A stretch of DNA of 64,000 bases from Ditylenchus dipsaci (taxonomy: Eukaryota; Nematoda; Chromadorea; Rhabditida; Anguinidae). The position numbers and the translations under genes are program-made. Each line of letters begins with the position of its first letter. Position 1 is the first letter of the stretch. Under the pieces are notes generated by a model that worked only from the letters and a program-made list of their open reading frames with translations, searched no databases and was not told the DNA's origin. This document shows positions 11,397-23,691 of this stretch, piece after piece. The stretch is taken from NCBI GenBank assembly GCA_004194705.1, contig SADC01000439.1, positions 186,001 to 250,000 of the forward strand, written 5' to 3'.

Positions 11397-12471
11397 AAAC
11401 TTATTTTCATACCGGGAGTTTATTGGAACCACTTACACTTACTCAATTCATCCTCAACGGTCATGATTTATTCTCAACGGTCTCAATCCAACCTTAATGG
11501 TGTACGGTAGCACAACCCATGTAGGTACCTAGGTGGCGGGTACTCAGATTGATACCCACCTAAAATTTTGTGATTTGAGTAAGGAAATTTCCAGTGTTGG
11601 TATTCTCAAACTGCATTTCTATAGGATTTAATATAAATTGATTTTTTATTTTTCATGCCATTTAGGTGGATACCTCCCTGACCAGCTGGTACCCACCCTA
11701 GATTTTTGTGCCTTGATGGGTGAAATTGCAATTTCAGTCTTAACAAACCGCTTTTGCCAGGCAATTCTAAGGCAGGAAAAATGAGTTGTCAAATCGAGAG
11801 AGTAAGGCGGCCAAAAAAGATTTGAAGAGCCACGTCTCAAACACCGATTTGAAAAGGTTTCTGTCAGATAACTGCGCTCCATTGTGAAAAAAGCCCAAAT
11901 CAATGCTTTCGCAAAACCTTTCATATCTTAGCACGTGTCAACGATAGTAAAACAATTTCGTTTTTCAATAAAATGGGAAGCATAGGGCTTTCAAATGAGG
12001 GGTCGATCATGAAAAACAATCTATTCAAGAAGTTTGGGCCAAAAAATATGGGAAAAAGTTGGTCCACCCTGTATTTCTTTCATAAATCACAAAAAATAGA
12101 ATATTGATATTAATCCATATACAGGGCGGCGTGCAGCGCCAGATTTTGACTAAAACTTTAAATTTAAGTCACAAAGAAGGACAAATCTTTTTAAAAAGGA
12201 CGTATGGCAGCCCTGTATGGCGTGCTTATAAAAGATAAATTAGAGAAATGCTCAATGAACTATTTGATAAAAAAGACATTTGCTCAAATAAGGGTTTGCT
12301 CAAATAACGTATTTGCTCAATCACTTGTTTGAATATGTAATTGTTTGGCCAATCGTATATTTGATAAAAGAACATTTCCTCTAGCCGTTTTTATCTCAGA
12401 AATCATATGATCTTCTCGGATCTTCTCGGGCACAACACCCATACTAGGATAGGTAGTACCTATTAGGTACA

Positions 12472-13623
12472 TACCGTATTTCCTCTAATAAGCGCCCCGG
12501 GGCGCTTATTTGGTTGCAGTGACGAAACCCTACCCCCCCCCCCCCACGGGGACTGATCAGGTGGAGGAGATAACTTCATATTCGTGTTTCTCGACCCCGA
12601 TTTCATGAGAAAGCCGCGCGTTTTTTTGGTTCTGAGAAAAAAATTTTTTTTCGAACCACAGGGGGGGGGGTATCATGGGTTTTTAGTCAAAATTTGAAAA
12701 ATTTAAATTGGCGCCTTTTGTATTTTAAAGGGAATAAGGGCTGTATTGGGAGGGGAAGGGAATAAAAGGGACCACTTTTATGGCAGAACGTTGAAAATTC
12801 AAAATTTTTGTATTCTTCGCCTGCCTCACCATGTTTTTCAACTGGGCCGTGGCAAAAAAAGACTCTATATGAATTTTATGGTCAAGAATACTTCTCGGAA
12901 TCATGTCTAAGGTAAGTGTGTGCGCGCATCTCTAACTCTCAAGCTCCCTGCGCCCCCTTCGGGGGTGCAGGGGGCTTGGAGTTGAGATGCGCACACCCAC
13001 ATACCTTAGACACAAATCACTCGAAAGTGACTCTGGATGCATGAAAAAGCATGCATACCAGAGTTTATTTATGCGGTAGGCCCCAGTATTCAAAACTATG
13101 TTCAAAATCTTCTTGTTAGTGGGCCCTGTGTGATTAGTGGCCCCTTTTATTCCCTTCCCCTCCCAATAAGCCCTTATTCCCTTTTAAATTCAGAAGGCGC
13201 CAATTTAAATTTTTCAAATTTTGACTAAAAAACCATGATACCCCCCCCCCCCCCCCCCTGTGGTTCGAAAATTTTTTTTTTCTCAGAACCAAAAAAACGC
13301 GCGGCTTTCTCATGAAATCGGGTCGAGAAACACGAATATGAAGTTATCTCCTCCACCTGATCAGTCCCCGTGGGGGGGGGGTTCTGAACTCAAGCCGCTT
13401 ATTTTTCAAACCTCCAAAAATCGGAAATTTTGGAATTCGATTTCGAGATTTTTAGGTGCTCAACTCAGAATCTGAAAAGTGGAATCGGTAGAGCTCGTGG
13501 GAGTTAAGAAAACGTATCAAACAACTTTGCAAAATATTGCTTCTACACTAAGATCCAGACCCTCAAAGTCAAGGGAGGGTGGCGCTTATTAGAGCGGGGG
13601 CGCTTATTAGAGGAAATACGGTA
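12472..13623. mobile_element. ACCGTATTT-family element built of nested palindromes
   Basis: Ends TACCGTATTTCCTCTAATAA and its inverse TTATTAGAGGAAATACGGTA, with GCGCTTATTAGAG tandem units at the right. Inside are further inverted arms: 12545-12718 with 13196-13375 (both carrying a long G/C homopolymer), 12730-12810 with 13125-13190, and the central hairpin repeat at 12831-13110. No coding sequence. Confidence 0.8.
12831..13110 (+). repeat. 300-bp hairpin repeat, copy 1
   Basis: Core is a near-perfect hairpin, TCTAAGGTAAGTG...GCTCCCTGCGCCCC with its inverse, followed by ACTCGAAAGTGACTCTGG and GGTAGGCCC. Three more copies occur at about 15262-15535, 16617-16925 and 48345-48655. Function unknown. 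Confidence 0.8.
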
Positions 13624-13639
13624 TTCTGAGGGTTCATCT

Positions 13640-14580
13640 GTATCCAAATACCGAAAACTTTAGTTTTTTACATGATTTGAAAGAAATTTCAAACCATGAT
13701 ATCCTACTCAAAATTTTATACTGAACATGGTTTGACGATACTGAAACTGTGATTTTAATGACTCAAATTCCAAAACCTAGCGTGGGTGTAGGTGGGGCCC
13801 AGGGCCTAGGTGGATATTAAGCTGGATGGCCTAAAAATAAAATTTTAGTTAAAATCGGAAGTAAATCATTTATTCTAACATATAATCGGGTGGTGAATTT
13901 GGTTTGATAGGACTAATTTTGCGATTTACGCTATCCACATCCCCACCTGGATGACCTGAAAAATCAAAGTTTTTAAAATTAAAATCATTTTGCCTATGGT
14001 ACGTAAAATTGTCTGGTTAATAAGGTTTGATAAGATCGAAAGTCTATTTTTACCTCCCGAACCCCAAAACCTTGAGTGGCTACCACCTGACCAGGTGGAC
14101 ATCCAGCTGGATGGCCTGGATTTTTAAAATTAAAAACAAACCATGCTGGGCTCCAAGTGGGTGAAATCAAAGTTTTGGTCTTATCAAACTCAACTCACCA
14201 CACAATTTTACATATGATAACACAGTTTATTTTGAAATTTACAAAAATTTTATTTTTCAGGTTATCCAAATGGATAAACACCTGGTCAGGTGTTACCCAG
14301 TTTGGATTTAGGTGGGTGTAATCGCAGTTTCGGTCTTGTCCAACAGGATTCCCCACACGATTTTGCATATGATAGAAAGTTTTTTGATTTAAAAATCTCT
14401 CTTTTTATTTTTCAGATCCTCCAGGTACATATCCAATGGACCAGAGGTACCCATCCCGAGTTTTGGGGTTCGGGTGGATAAAATCGAAATTTTAGTTTTA
14501 TCAAACCTAACTCACCACTCGATTTCACATATGATAATATTATTTTGTTTTAAAATTAACAAATAAATAAAATCAATTAA
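13640..14580. repeat. Degenerate ~180-bp tandem repeat region
   Basis: Recurring blocks with words such as ATTTCACATATGATAA, TATCAAACCTAACTCACCA, CCAGGTGG and TACCCA, spaced roughly 180 bp (13880, 14050, 14200, 14350, 14520). Similar GGTAC/CCAGGT-rich sequence lies at 11500-11720, 54380-55080 and 61940-62400. Divergent, with no coding signal. Confidence 0.55.
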
Positions 14581-15023
14581 TAAGACTTTTTGCTACTCCG
14601 TGACTAGTTGAGCAAAAATGATAGTCACCACCGGGTTCCGAACCTGTAACCTATTGAGGGATTAATTAATTAAGGATATCTGAGATTCCTATCCAAGCTT
14701 GAGAAAAAGGGATAAGCTTTCCAGGCCGGCTCTTGCACAGGTCTGTTCTAGGCCAAAAGCGTAAATTGACCAAATGTTCTTTTACCAAACAGGTAAAAAG
14801 ATCAAATATACGATTGGCCAAACAATTACATATTCAAACAAGTGATTGAGCAAATACGTTATTCGAGCAAACCCTTATTTGAGCAAATGTCTTTTTTATC
14901 AAATAGTTCATTGAGCATTTCTCTAATTTATCTTTTATAAGCACGCCATACAGGGCTGCCATACGTCCTTTTTAAAAAGATTTGTCCTTCTTTGTGACTT
15001 AAATTTAAAGTTTTAGTCAAAAT

Positions 15024-15725
15024 CTGGCGCTACTTGCATATACCCCCCCCCCAAATCAACTTTTTTTGAAATGTTTCCAAACACCCTATATCGACCTAAA
15101 ATCGCCTCAGAAGCTCAAAAAAGACATTATTTTTGAGTTCTGGTCAATAAAAAATTGAGTTTCTGGACCACCAAAAAGTACCCATTTTGACCATTTTCGA
15201 AGGGATTTAAGGCTGTATCAGGGTGGAAATAGACCAAAAAGGGACCAATTTTGAACAAAAAGGAAGATGTTGAACATAGTTTTGTTGACTGGGGCCTACC
15301 GCATAAATAAACTCTGGTATGCATACATTTTTATGCATCCAGAGTCACTTTCGAGTGATTTGCGTCTAAGGTATGTGGGTGTGCGCATCTCAACTCCAAG
15401 CCCCCTGCACCCCCGAAGGGGGCGCAGGGGGCTTGGTTGGTTAGAGATGCGCGCACTCACTTACCTTAGACATAATTCCGAGCAAGACTCTTGAAAAAAA
15501 TGCATTTAGAGGCTCTTTTTGCCCAGCTCCAGTGACCAAAACATGATAAAACAGGTAAAAAGTCGAAATTCAAAAGTGCCCAAAACTCAATTTTTTATTG
15601 ACCAGAACTCAAAAATAATGTCTTTTTTGAACTCCTGAGGCGATTTTGAGTCGATATAGGGTGTTTTAAAACACTTTAAAAAAAGTTGATTTGGGGGGGG
15701 GGTATATGCAAGTAGCGTCCAAAAT
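15024..15725. mobile_element. Inverted-repeat element (GGCGCTACTTGCATATA ends) carrying hairpin repeat copy 2
   Basis: Arms of about 170 bp: GGCGCTACTTGCATATACCC and AATCGCCTCAGAAGCTCAAA at 15024-15165 are mirrored at 15590-15725. The 15262-15535 hairpin repeat sits in the loop. A half end of this family (GGGGGGGTATTACCGAGTAGCG) is at about 58303-58327. Confidence 0.75.
15262..15535 (-). repeat. 300-bp hairpin repeat, copy 2
   Basis: Opposite orientation to copy 1. Contains GGGGCCTACCGCATAAATAA, TCACTTTCGAGTGATTTG and both hairpin arms. Confidence 0.75.
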
Positions 15726-16430
15726 CTTTTTTTTGCTTCAAAATGGCGATAAGCACTTGATAAAATGCACTTTTTCCTTCAAATTCCTTTCTTTGCAAAA
15801 ATGCCTTTTGGCAGCCCTGGTGTTCAACCTTAAATAAACTTTAAAGCAAGTCAAAGAGTAAGACTTTAAGAGTAAGACTTTACCCTATTAAAGGTTTTAT
15901 TTTCAAAGGAAAAATTTGACTGGACATCGTAAAATTTAAATTGGGTAAGGTTAATGCTTTAATAAACTTCAAATTAACCTTTACTTTACCCATTATTCAC
16001 TTTTCCAAGTTAGGTTAAAGTTTAAATTGGGTTATTTTAAAGTTTATATTAACTTTGAATCCTATTTAAACTTTAACATTACCCCATTTCAACCTTAACC
16101 TTACCCTATTTAAACTCAAACCCGAGTTCCTGTGCAGTCGACGCTCGATAAAACGACACTTTCGATTTCACGACACACTTTAAACGATTTGGTTGGTCTG
16201 ATCCAGTGCTGCAAATCTCGGCACCGGCTAAACTTCAGGCACCTGTTTTTAGCAGTTATTAATACTACCTAGCCCGGTGCCGCGGATTAATAGGTAGCTC
16301 AGACATCGGCACCGGGCTAGGAATAAAAAAATTAATCATTTAAACCTGTCTAGATAGCGGCACCGCCTGGTGCCAAAGAAATTATGACGTAAAAACCCCT
16401 TGTAAATTAACACGGCACCAGGCCGTACAC

Positions 16431-17251
16431 ACTCATTTGGCCGCACCTCATTTGGCCGCCGTTTCACATTTTGCGCGCACTCACTCACATAATTTTTCGC
16501 ATTTTTTGTGATCTGTAAATTTAAAATCAAATATAATCGAAAATTGATTTTTCGCCCAAGAAAACAAAGTAAATCCACTTGAACAAGTACCCAGATGCCC
16601 TAAAAGATGGAATTTGAACAAAGTTTTGTTAACTAGGGCCTACCGCGTAAAGAAACTCTGGTATGCATACTTTTTTATGCATCCAGAGTCACTTTCGAGT
16701 GATTTGTGTCTAAGGTATGTGGGTGTGCGCATCTCAACTCCAAGCCCCCAAGCCTCCTGCGCCCCTAAATATTCTTACACGGTGTTAAGTTAATGAAGGC
16801 GCAGGGTGCTTGGTTGGTTAGAGATGCGCGCACTCACTCACCTTAGACATGATTGCGAGTAAGACTCTCGATCATAATATACATATAGAGTCCTTTTTTG
16901 CTCAGCTCCAGTGACCAAATTAGAGTGGAATAGTCTTGAGTTGAGGACTTAACTACCTCTCTATTACATACCTATAACATTAAAGTGCATTTAGGTAAAA
17001 AAATATTTACATGAAGGTGTTTGGGCATGAGTTTTTTTAGGTGCGGAACGATTATTTTAGTTTAGCTGAGGAAGAATCCGAAAAGGGGACGAGGAAGATC
17101 TAATATAATTTTAAATTGATTGTGCTCGTTGAATTTGTTCCCTTTGTTGTGTGCAAGTTGTTGGTTGTCAAGAAAATGCCAAAATTAACGACAGTGGTAA
17201 TTTTCTTATAAAAATGCGAAATGGCAGCCAAATGAGGTGCGGCCAAATGAG
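16431..17251. mobile_element. Nested element with tandem CTCATTTGGCCGCAC ends
   Basis: ACTCATTTGGCCGCACCTCA at 16431 is mirrored at 17232-17251; each end holds two 15-bp CTCATTTGGCCGC units. It lies inside the hAT element and contains hairpin repeat copy 3. Confidence 0.65.
16617..16925 (-). repeat. 300-bp hairpin repeat, copy 3
   Basis: Same orientation as copy 2. The hairpin loop is interrupted by a short AT-rich insert (AAATATTCTTACACGGTG). Confidence 0.7.
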
Positions 17252-17530
17252 TAGTAACCAACCAGGCCGGTGTCACTATGTAGAAAGGTTTAAATGATTA
17301 ATTTTTTTTATCATTTAAACCTTTCTGTAAAGTGTTTATTCCTAGCCCGGTGCCGATGTCTGAGCTACCTAATAATCGGCGGCACCGGGCTAGGTAATAT
17401 TAATAACTGCTAAAAACAGGTGCCTGAAGTTAAGCCGGTGCCTAGATTTACAGCATTGGTCTGATCTAATTAATGCAAAACCGACGCTCGATTTAACGAC
17501 ACACCTTGGCTGTTGCTGACGACTGCCCTA

Positions 17531-17778
17531 CGACCGGGTACACATTATGACCGGGTACGACGGCTGGGTACACTTTTTTTGTGAAAGTTAAAAAAGTATG
17601 CTTAGACTACACGTTTGAGTCCGTCCTAACGGGCGCTGGCGCACCCTTGCCTAAGCAAAAGTCTAAGTGCGCAAAAAAAATCGAAAAAATTTTTAAAAAA
17701 TTAACAGGGGGGACCAAGGCAAAATTTGGCACTGTACCCGGTTGTTGTACCCGGTAATAATGTGTACCCGGTCGTTGG
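17531..17778. mobile_element. MITE with tandem GACCGGGTACACATTAT ends
   Basis: CGACCGGGTACACATTATGA at 17531 is mirrored by AATGTGTACCCGGTCG ending near 17776; two to three units of about 16 bp occur in each end. The interior contains GGGGGGACCAAGGCAAAATT at about 17707. Confidence 0.7.
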
Positions 17779-18269
17779 TATACCGTTTCTGACTGCCAAA
17801 GTGGCGCTCGATTTAACGACAGTGTGGCAATATTTGCCATTTGCGGACAGTACATGTGTGGATTTCAGCCCAATAAATGCCGATCTGATTTTATTAATCC
17901 ATATCTCAAATGAAAACATTTTTCACTTACTAAATTTTTCCTGAATATCAAATCCGTTGACGTCCTGTCTGCAAATAATACGTGTCTGTTGTACTGCAAA
18001 GGTCGAGGCGCATTTGTTAGGCAAAAAAACATATTTTTTCAAACCATTGACTATTATTGTTGTGGTTGCTGTTAATGTGATCAAATTAAAAATTTCTCTT
18101 AAATGTGAAAAAGGATATTGGATGGATACGGATATTGCTTATTTATAAGATTTGCCATAAGATTTGAAATATGATGTCTGCTACCGCCATGATTTAAACT
18201 TGTAACCTCAAAAATTTAGAGGGTGAATTTATCGAAGGGTGAATTTACCGCCACCCAAACATGGTATAA

Positions 18270-18378
18270 CGACGACTCGATACACATTGTGACTCGATAC
18301 ACCAACTCGATACAGTTGCGACTCGATACACCAACTCGATACAGTTGCGACTCGATACGCCAACTCGATACACCGAGT
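18270..18378 (+). repeat. Minisatellite GACTCGATACACCAA / CTCGATACAGTTGC
   Basis: Alternating units of about 16 bp (32-bp higher-order unit), seven to eight copies of CTCGATAC. Likely a decayed tandem transposon terminus. Confidence 0.7.
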
Positions 18379-19649
18379 CTCAGGCTCGACTCCCGACTAG
18401 TGTTATAGTTACGTTTTGTGTCAGCGAAGTCCTCTTGTTATTTCTTATATTTGTATAAATTAAAAGCCTGATAGTCTTTACTTCACGTGTTCAGGTATTA
18501 ATCAGCATGGACAGAGTCGTACTTGTGCACACGCAGCGTATAGGAGCCCGAACTGCACTGATTACTTATACTGATGATGGCAGAGGATGCTATGTATGGA
18601 CAAAGACAAGAAGAACGTCAACGATAGCCCTGATCCGCCACCAGTCACCTGCCTATAGGCTTGAAGAAATTTTTTGCAGAAAAGAAATCTATATGTATTT
18701 TCTATAAAAGTTGCTAGCGTAGTGTAAATTGCAACGGGTTGTAGCTCTTTTATAAGGTCAAGGTTTTTGATTAACTGATACTCGCGAGAATATTACTCTT
18801 CCTAACTGATCCCTATTTGTTTTGTTGGAAGGATGGGATAGATTGATTATGAAGATATCAGGTGTTAGAGGCATTTGTTGTGCTAGTTCAATGTACGTAA
18901 GTGTATATGTTTTAATTACGTAAATTTACGTAAATCAATGTTATGGTCTGTTTCGAAAAGTACTTTTCCTTGCCTCTAATTACTTGGTATTTGATGACGG
19001 ATGCAGCGTTTGGCTTCCTTTGCTGTTTCACTGATTTGGAAACGGGGTTGCATAAAGAGCTAAACACACACACAGAAGTCACCGATCTTTCTCTGGATTT
19101 TGAAAGCTAAATGATTGTTTCTGAAAAGTGTTGGCGTCATCATTCTTTTCAAGGATTTATCAAAGTCAAGAGGAGGTCGAGATCCAGAGACTGGATTATT
19201 GCGCAGGTCGGTAGCAACAAAACTAGGTCACCCAATTTAACGAAACTAATTAGAGAGGAGGATGAGCAGTTCTCATTCAATCTACTCATTTAATCTGATA
19301 AGAATTTTGCGCACTGACATGAACTCCTTTCTAGTCACCACTTTGTTTCTTTTTGATCAGCTTTAGGCTGGTGAATTAATGTCTAGATCATATTTTATAA
19401 CTTTTTATTGTTATTTTGACCGTATTTTAGTGACAGGTTTTTGCCTTTGTTTAGTTGTGTATAGGACTAGAGATGCGGATGGGATCTAGTTTGGTGAATC
19501 TGAGCCTCATTCCCAGCCCATTTTTGTGATTAAATCGGCGGTCTAAGCCATCAGACAAACTTTTGGGTGTAAAATTTGAAGAAAAGAGAGACAAAAAATG
19601 TGTTAAATCATGGAATTGAAGTTTATTTTAGACATTTTTGCTTGTGCAC

Positions 19650-19911
19650 TACAGGGTGTCCAATAAAAACTGCACCATTTTCGAAAAAGTTGGTCAAGGC
19701 TTCCGCGACCGGTGAAACCACAAAAAAGTTTTTTGAGGTTCCAGCCAACAAATTTGAACCAGCTATAGCTAAAATGACTATAAAACATTAAATTAACCAA
19801 AAGAACATATAAACCCGACCATTGGTGAATAAAAGATTGGTTGAAACCTAATAGGAAATGTAAAAGGGCGAGAATCAGAATAATGGTGCAGTTTTTATTG
19901 GACACCCTGTA
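19650..19911. mobile_element. TA-flanked MITE, CAGGGTGTCCAATAAAAAC ends
   Basis: TACAGGGTGTCCAATAAAAA at the left and its inverse at the right, with TA on both sides. The ends resemble those of Tc1/mariner-type elements. Length about 260 bp, no ORF of its own. Confidence 0.8.
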
Positions 19912-20568
19912 GTTGTAGCTTCACATTCATAGCTTTATTTGGTTAACGCATTGAGTAAAATGCACTCCGTAAGCTAAAAATGCCAACCTCAGAGTTTTTC
20001 TAGTTATGATTCAGAAAAAAGTTTGGGCTTGATTTGGACTTTAACTGCCACGTATTTAAGTCAGAGAACTAGCTTCTAAATGGGGTTTTTAGGTAGTGGT
20101 TGAAATGGCGACTTCTAGGGAAATAGCTTTTTCCCAGGGATGTGATCTGTCTTTATTTATAAGATTTTTTCTTATTTTGGTTCTTTTTTTAAGATTTTAA
20201 AATCTTATTTTTTGACACGAAAGGGCAACAAGCACTGGATAAAATAGCATATTTCGCCAAAAAAAAATACTCTAAAATGTCCTTATTTTGAGCAAATGTC
20301 ATTATTTTCAAGATTTTGAGTTCACATCCCTCCTTTTTCCTAATTTTCGAACATCAAAATACAACGTTTCACCTCTTGCGTGACGGAGTTTGAGGAAAAG
20401 AGTAAGGAGAAAGATGTGCCATTTTGGATTGTGCCGATTGAATTTGTGCCCTTTTAGTCTATGCCTTTTTCAAATTGTGCCAATTCAAATAGTGCCATAA
20501 ATTTTATTTAAAAAATCAGCCAAAGTCGTTGAACAAAATGTGTTTGGCAGTATTTGAATGGGTTTAGG

Positions 20569-20702
20569 ACATTTTTCCGTTGGACATTTTTCCGTGGACA
20601 TTTTTCCGTGGTCATTTTTCCGTTGGACCATTTTTCCGTCGGACATTTTTCCGTTGGACATTTTTCCGTTGGACCATTTTTCCGTTGGACATTTTTCCGT
20701 TG
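20569..20702 (+). repeat. Left tandem array, 15-bp unit GGACATTTTTCCGTT
   Basis: About nine units, some spaced 14-16 bp. Open frames across it are artefacts of the 15-bp (multiple of 3) periodicity. Confidence 0.85.
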
Positions 20703-20827
20703 CATATTGTTTCATTGCTTTTTCATTTTTGTCGTATTTTTATTGGGTCAATTGAGTGTATATTGTATTATTGATATTTTCCTACCTTCACATTTTCTTT
20801 TTCCAATTTCATCCTTTCTTACTATAG

Positions 20828-23691
20828 ATGGACGCTATTCTAAAGAAGCCGCATGCCTCACATTCAAATCAAGGGAACAAAAAATATGTGCATCAAGGCA
20901 AGATGTATTTCAAAAATATAAATCTTAGAGGTGCGAATGAGGGAAAGGTCTCAGTAGAATGCGATCAGCGAGTCGTTGGTGGATGCAAAGGCAGAGCTTG
21001 GTTTTGGGCTGCCACCGCAGAATTCATCAAGCAAGTCTCTTCCAACTTATATTTTCGTTAGATAAAATAAACTTCATGTAGATTGATCACAGAACATGGG
21101 TGCGAAGCTAATCCATCTCATATTGTTGCTACAGCTATCAGAAACGAAGAAAAGCATTTAGCTACGACTACAACAATGGTACTGAATAAACTTCATGATT
21201 TAAAATATCATGCTTTTTGAGTCTAGAGAACTGGAGAAATAATCTGCCAAGTGAGGAATCAAGCACGTGTGTCAGGAATACGAGACAATCTTCCACGTGT
21301 AGATGCTAGAAAAAGAGGCATTAGAAGGGCTCGAACCGACTCCGATGATTGCAAACCCCCACCTGTTCCATCTGATGTTCAAGTAAATTATCTGACCTTC
21401 TTTCAACAGTTGTTTTTGATAACTTAAATTTAGAGTATTGTTATTCCACATGCTTATCGACTTTACCAAGCAGTGAATGGGCGTGAACCTGACCAGTGGC
21501 TTCTTGCAGATTCGGGAATGGATCAATCAATTGATGGTCGCATCTTTATTTTCGGCCGCAAAAGCTATGAGCATTGGATTGAAAGTGTAAATCACATATT
21601 TGTAGATGGGACTTTTAAGATTTCTCCTCCTCTTTTTGAACAAGTACTGCTAGTTTTTTTTGGTTTTTTTGAAAACCACACATTAATTTCAGGTGTTCGT
21701 GGTCTTGGCTAAAAGAAAGGAATTCGTTTTTCCAATCGCCACGGCACTTCTGCCTAACAAAAGAGCCGTCACATATCGCCTTTTCTTCCGATTGCTTCAC
21801 TAAGTCTTTCCAGCGCTTAAGCCAGACTCAATCTCTTGTGATTATGAACTAGCGATTCAAAATTCTGCAAGAGGAGAGTGGGAGGACATCTATATCGACG
21901 GTTGCTACTGGCATTTATGCGCAAATCTCTACAAGCATCTTCAGGAAGAAGGTTTATCATCCCGCTATGACAATGATGCCCAATTTGCTCAGGCGGTCTG
22001 TTTTCAACAAATTTTCGTAAACATCTTTTATACATTTGTTCTCAAGAGTCGAAAAATAGTTGCTTTGGCTTGTGTTCCCGAGCAACATCTTAATGAATGC
22101 TTCAGTGCTCTGAAGAAATATTTGCCTGACATACTTGCCCCGATTTTGGAATGGTTTGAGAACAATTACCTTGGTTAGAATTTGCATCTTAATTTTTAGA
22201 CTATCAAATTTTTATGCAGGACAAATGCAACAAAATGGTAAAAGAAAAACAGCACGCTTTCCTATAGATTCATGGAACTTGGTTGATCGTATAAGAGATG
22301 GTAGAGATCGCACTAACAACTACGCTGGTAAAATTGTCGGGTAGATTCATAAGAGTTTATGTCCAAAGTGTCGACTTTTAGAAGCTCATCATCGAAAGGT
22401 TGCCTGCGAACTTGGTGTGGCTCATCCAAACTTGTTTCGATTTATTGATTCTATGAAAGCAAGGCTAAGTTAAAGTTTTTCAAATAATTGTATTTGTAAT
22501 TTTAGCTAGTTCAGCGTGGTGTTGATGAAGCGTACGATGAGATGATTCTAGGTCACAAACCGGTCAAATGTAAAAAATATCGCGAGGCTGATAAGAGAAT
22601 AAAATCTTTGGTAAAAAATGCTCTGAAGAATTGGAAAAAGAACGTGCCTATAGAATATCTCTCTGGAGTTGCATACAATTTCCGAATGAGTCAAGGGCCA
22701 TTTACATTCGTGGAAGCTAGCGAGGAATCGGGTGAATCAGGCGATGAACAAGGAGCTATGTCATTTTTTCTTAATGAAACATCTTCTGAAGGTAGCAGCT
22801 TTGTATTTACGGAGTAAATTTTTATGGCCTCTATATTTTTTTGCAGTCGTAGCGTCGCAAGTCGAAAGTAAATTGAAGAAGGATAAAATTGGTGACGAAG
22901 CAACGTTAGTAATTGCAGGTATGTTTCTAGTCTGTGTAATAACATATAATTTGTGTGGGATTTGTAGACACGAAGGATACACAGAAGGCATATTTAACTG
23001 CAGAAGATCTAGAGCGTCTGCAGCCTGGAGAATGTCTGAATGATGCTATTATAAATAGCTATTTGGATTTCGTCGTGAAAAGAAGTGAAAGCAGTCCTCT
23101 TCTGCCAACGGTTTGAAAACTTTACACGTCTATATTTCTAGCCGTTTTTCAGGCGTTTGCTTTCGACACGCACTTTTACACTGAATAAGAGCAAAAAGGA
23201 ATGGTTGATTTGAAGAAATGGACAAAGAAACTAGATGTTTTTGCTTATGATATTTTAATTGTTCCTATCCATCGAACTGGTCATTGGGCACTTGTGGTCA
23301 GTTTGCTTATGTGTTTATTACGACTATCTCTTTTTTTAGATTGTCGACCTCAGAAGAAAAACGATCAGCTACTATGACTCACTTCTCGGAGATGGGGCTA
23401 ATACTCTCAGGATCATCAGGTTTTTTCAATACGAGTTTTGGTAAATACGTTTAAAATTTTAGAAAATTCCTGGAGCAAACAGAAAAGCCAGAAAATAGAA
23501 ACTGGTTCCATAAGAAGGTATGGCTATGTGACTCCCCAAAAGATATTCCGAAGCAAAAGAATGGGTACGACTGCGGTCTTTTTCTTTGCTGCTTTGCCGA
23601 TCGGGTGTCAAAAGAAGAGAAGTTGGATTTCAATCAAGAGCAAATGCCGAAAATTCGCAAACAATTGCTGAGTCTCCTATCACGGGCATGA
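20828..23691 (+). pseudogene. FLYWCH + MULE transposase + Ulp1/SENP protease gene of the MULE
   Basis: The start ATG 20828 follows an acceptor-like TTACTATAG. Exon blocks encode, in order: a FLYWCH-type finger (YFKNINLRG...GGCKGRAWF then TEHGCEANPSHI); a MULE DDE transposase core (IFVDGTFKISPPLFEQ, ATALLPNKRAVTYRLFF, SCDYELAIQNSARGEW, IDGCYWHLCANLYKHLQ, VALACVPEQHL, PIDSWNLVDRI, RTNNYAG); and a C-terminal Ulp1 peptidase with its catalytic set (LNDAIINSYLDFV; HRTGHWALV with His; IVDLRRKTISYYDSL with Asp; QKNGYDCGLFLCC with Gln and Cys). Short introns with TTTTAG/TTTCAG acceptors separate them. In-frame stops at 21801 (TAA), 22342 (TAG) and 23185 (TAA), plus an imperfect phase at the first splice, suggest this copy is inactive unless an alternative structure removes them. 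AATAAA follows at about 23763. Confidence 0.85.

Larger units (their letters stand above)
12134..15031. mobile_element. 2.9-kb inverted-repeat element with tandem TTTGCTCAAATAACGTA termini
   Basis: AGCGCCAGATTTTGACTAAA at 12134 is mirrored at 15012-15031; the arms of about 250 bp contain three to four 17-bp units of TTTGCTCAAATAACGTA type (12290-12345 and their inverse at 14840-14895). The interior holds the nested palindromic element at 12472-13623 and the degenerate tandem region at 13640-14580. No transposase was seen. The right end abuts another inverted-repeat element at 15030. Confidence 0.75.
16204..17458. mobile_element. Non-autonomous hAT element with perfect 8-bp target duplication
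   Basis: Starts CAGTGCTGCAAATCTCGGCACC and ends with the inverse GGTGCCTAGATTTACAGCATTG; CAGTGCTG is a classical hAT end. Flanked by identical GTCTGATC at 16196-16203 and 17459-17466. The arms extend about 130 bp (GCACCGGGCTAGG blocks). The interior carries a nested element (16431-17251) and hairpin repeat copy 3. No transposase. Confidence 0.88.
16135..17830. mobile_element. Cluster of pogo-like ends (CAGTCGACGCTCGAT...) split by insertions
   Basis: Three same-strand blocks resemble each other: CAGTCGACGCTCGATAAAAC at 16135, CCGACGCTCGATTTAACGAC at 17480 and GCGCTCGATTTAACGACAGT near 17803. The first is interrupted by the 16204-17458 hAT element and the third follows the 17531-17778 MITE. 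The original boundaries are not recoverable. Confidence 0.45.
17831..20417. other. No gene recognised; minisatellite and one MITE
   Basis: Apart from the CTCGATACA minisatellite and the 19650-19911 MITE I see no coding signal. Frames at 18507-18707 and 19111-19293 are short, without recognisable domains or convincing splice context. Confidence 0.4.

Noticed and set aside
20554..20928. Frames in the 15-bp tandem array (both strands)
   Set aside because: The period is a multiple of three, so all frames stay open; repetitive FFRW/PTEK strings are not protein domains.
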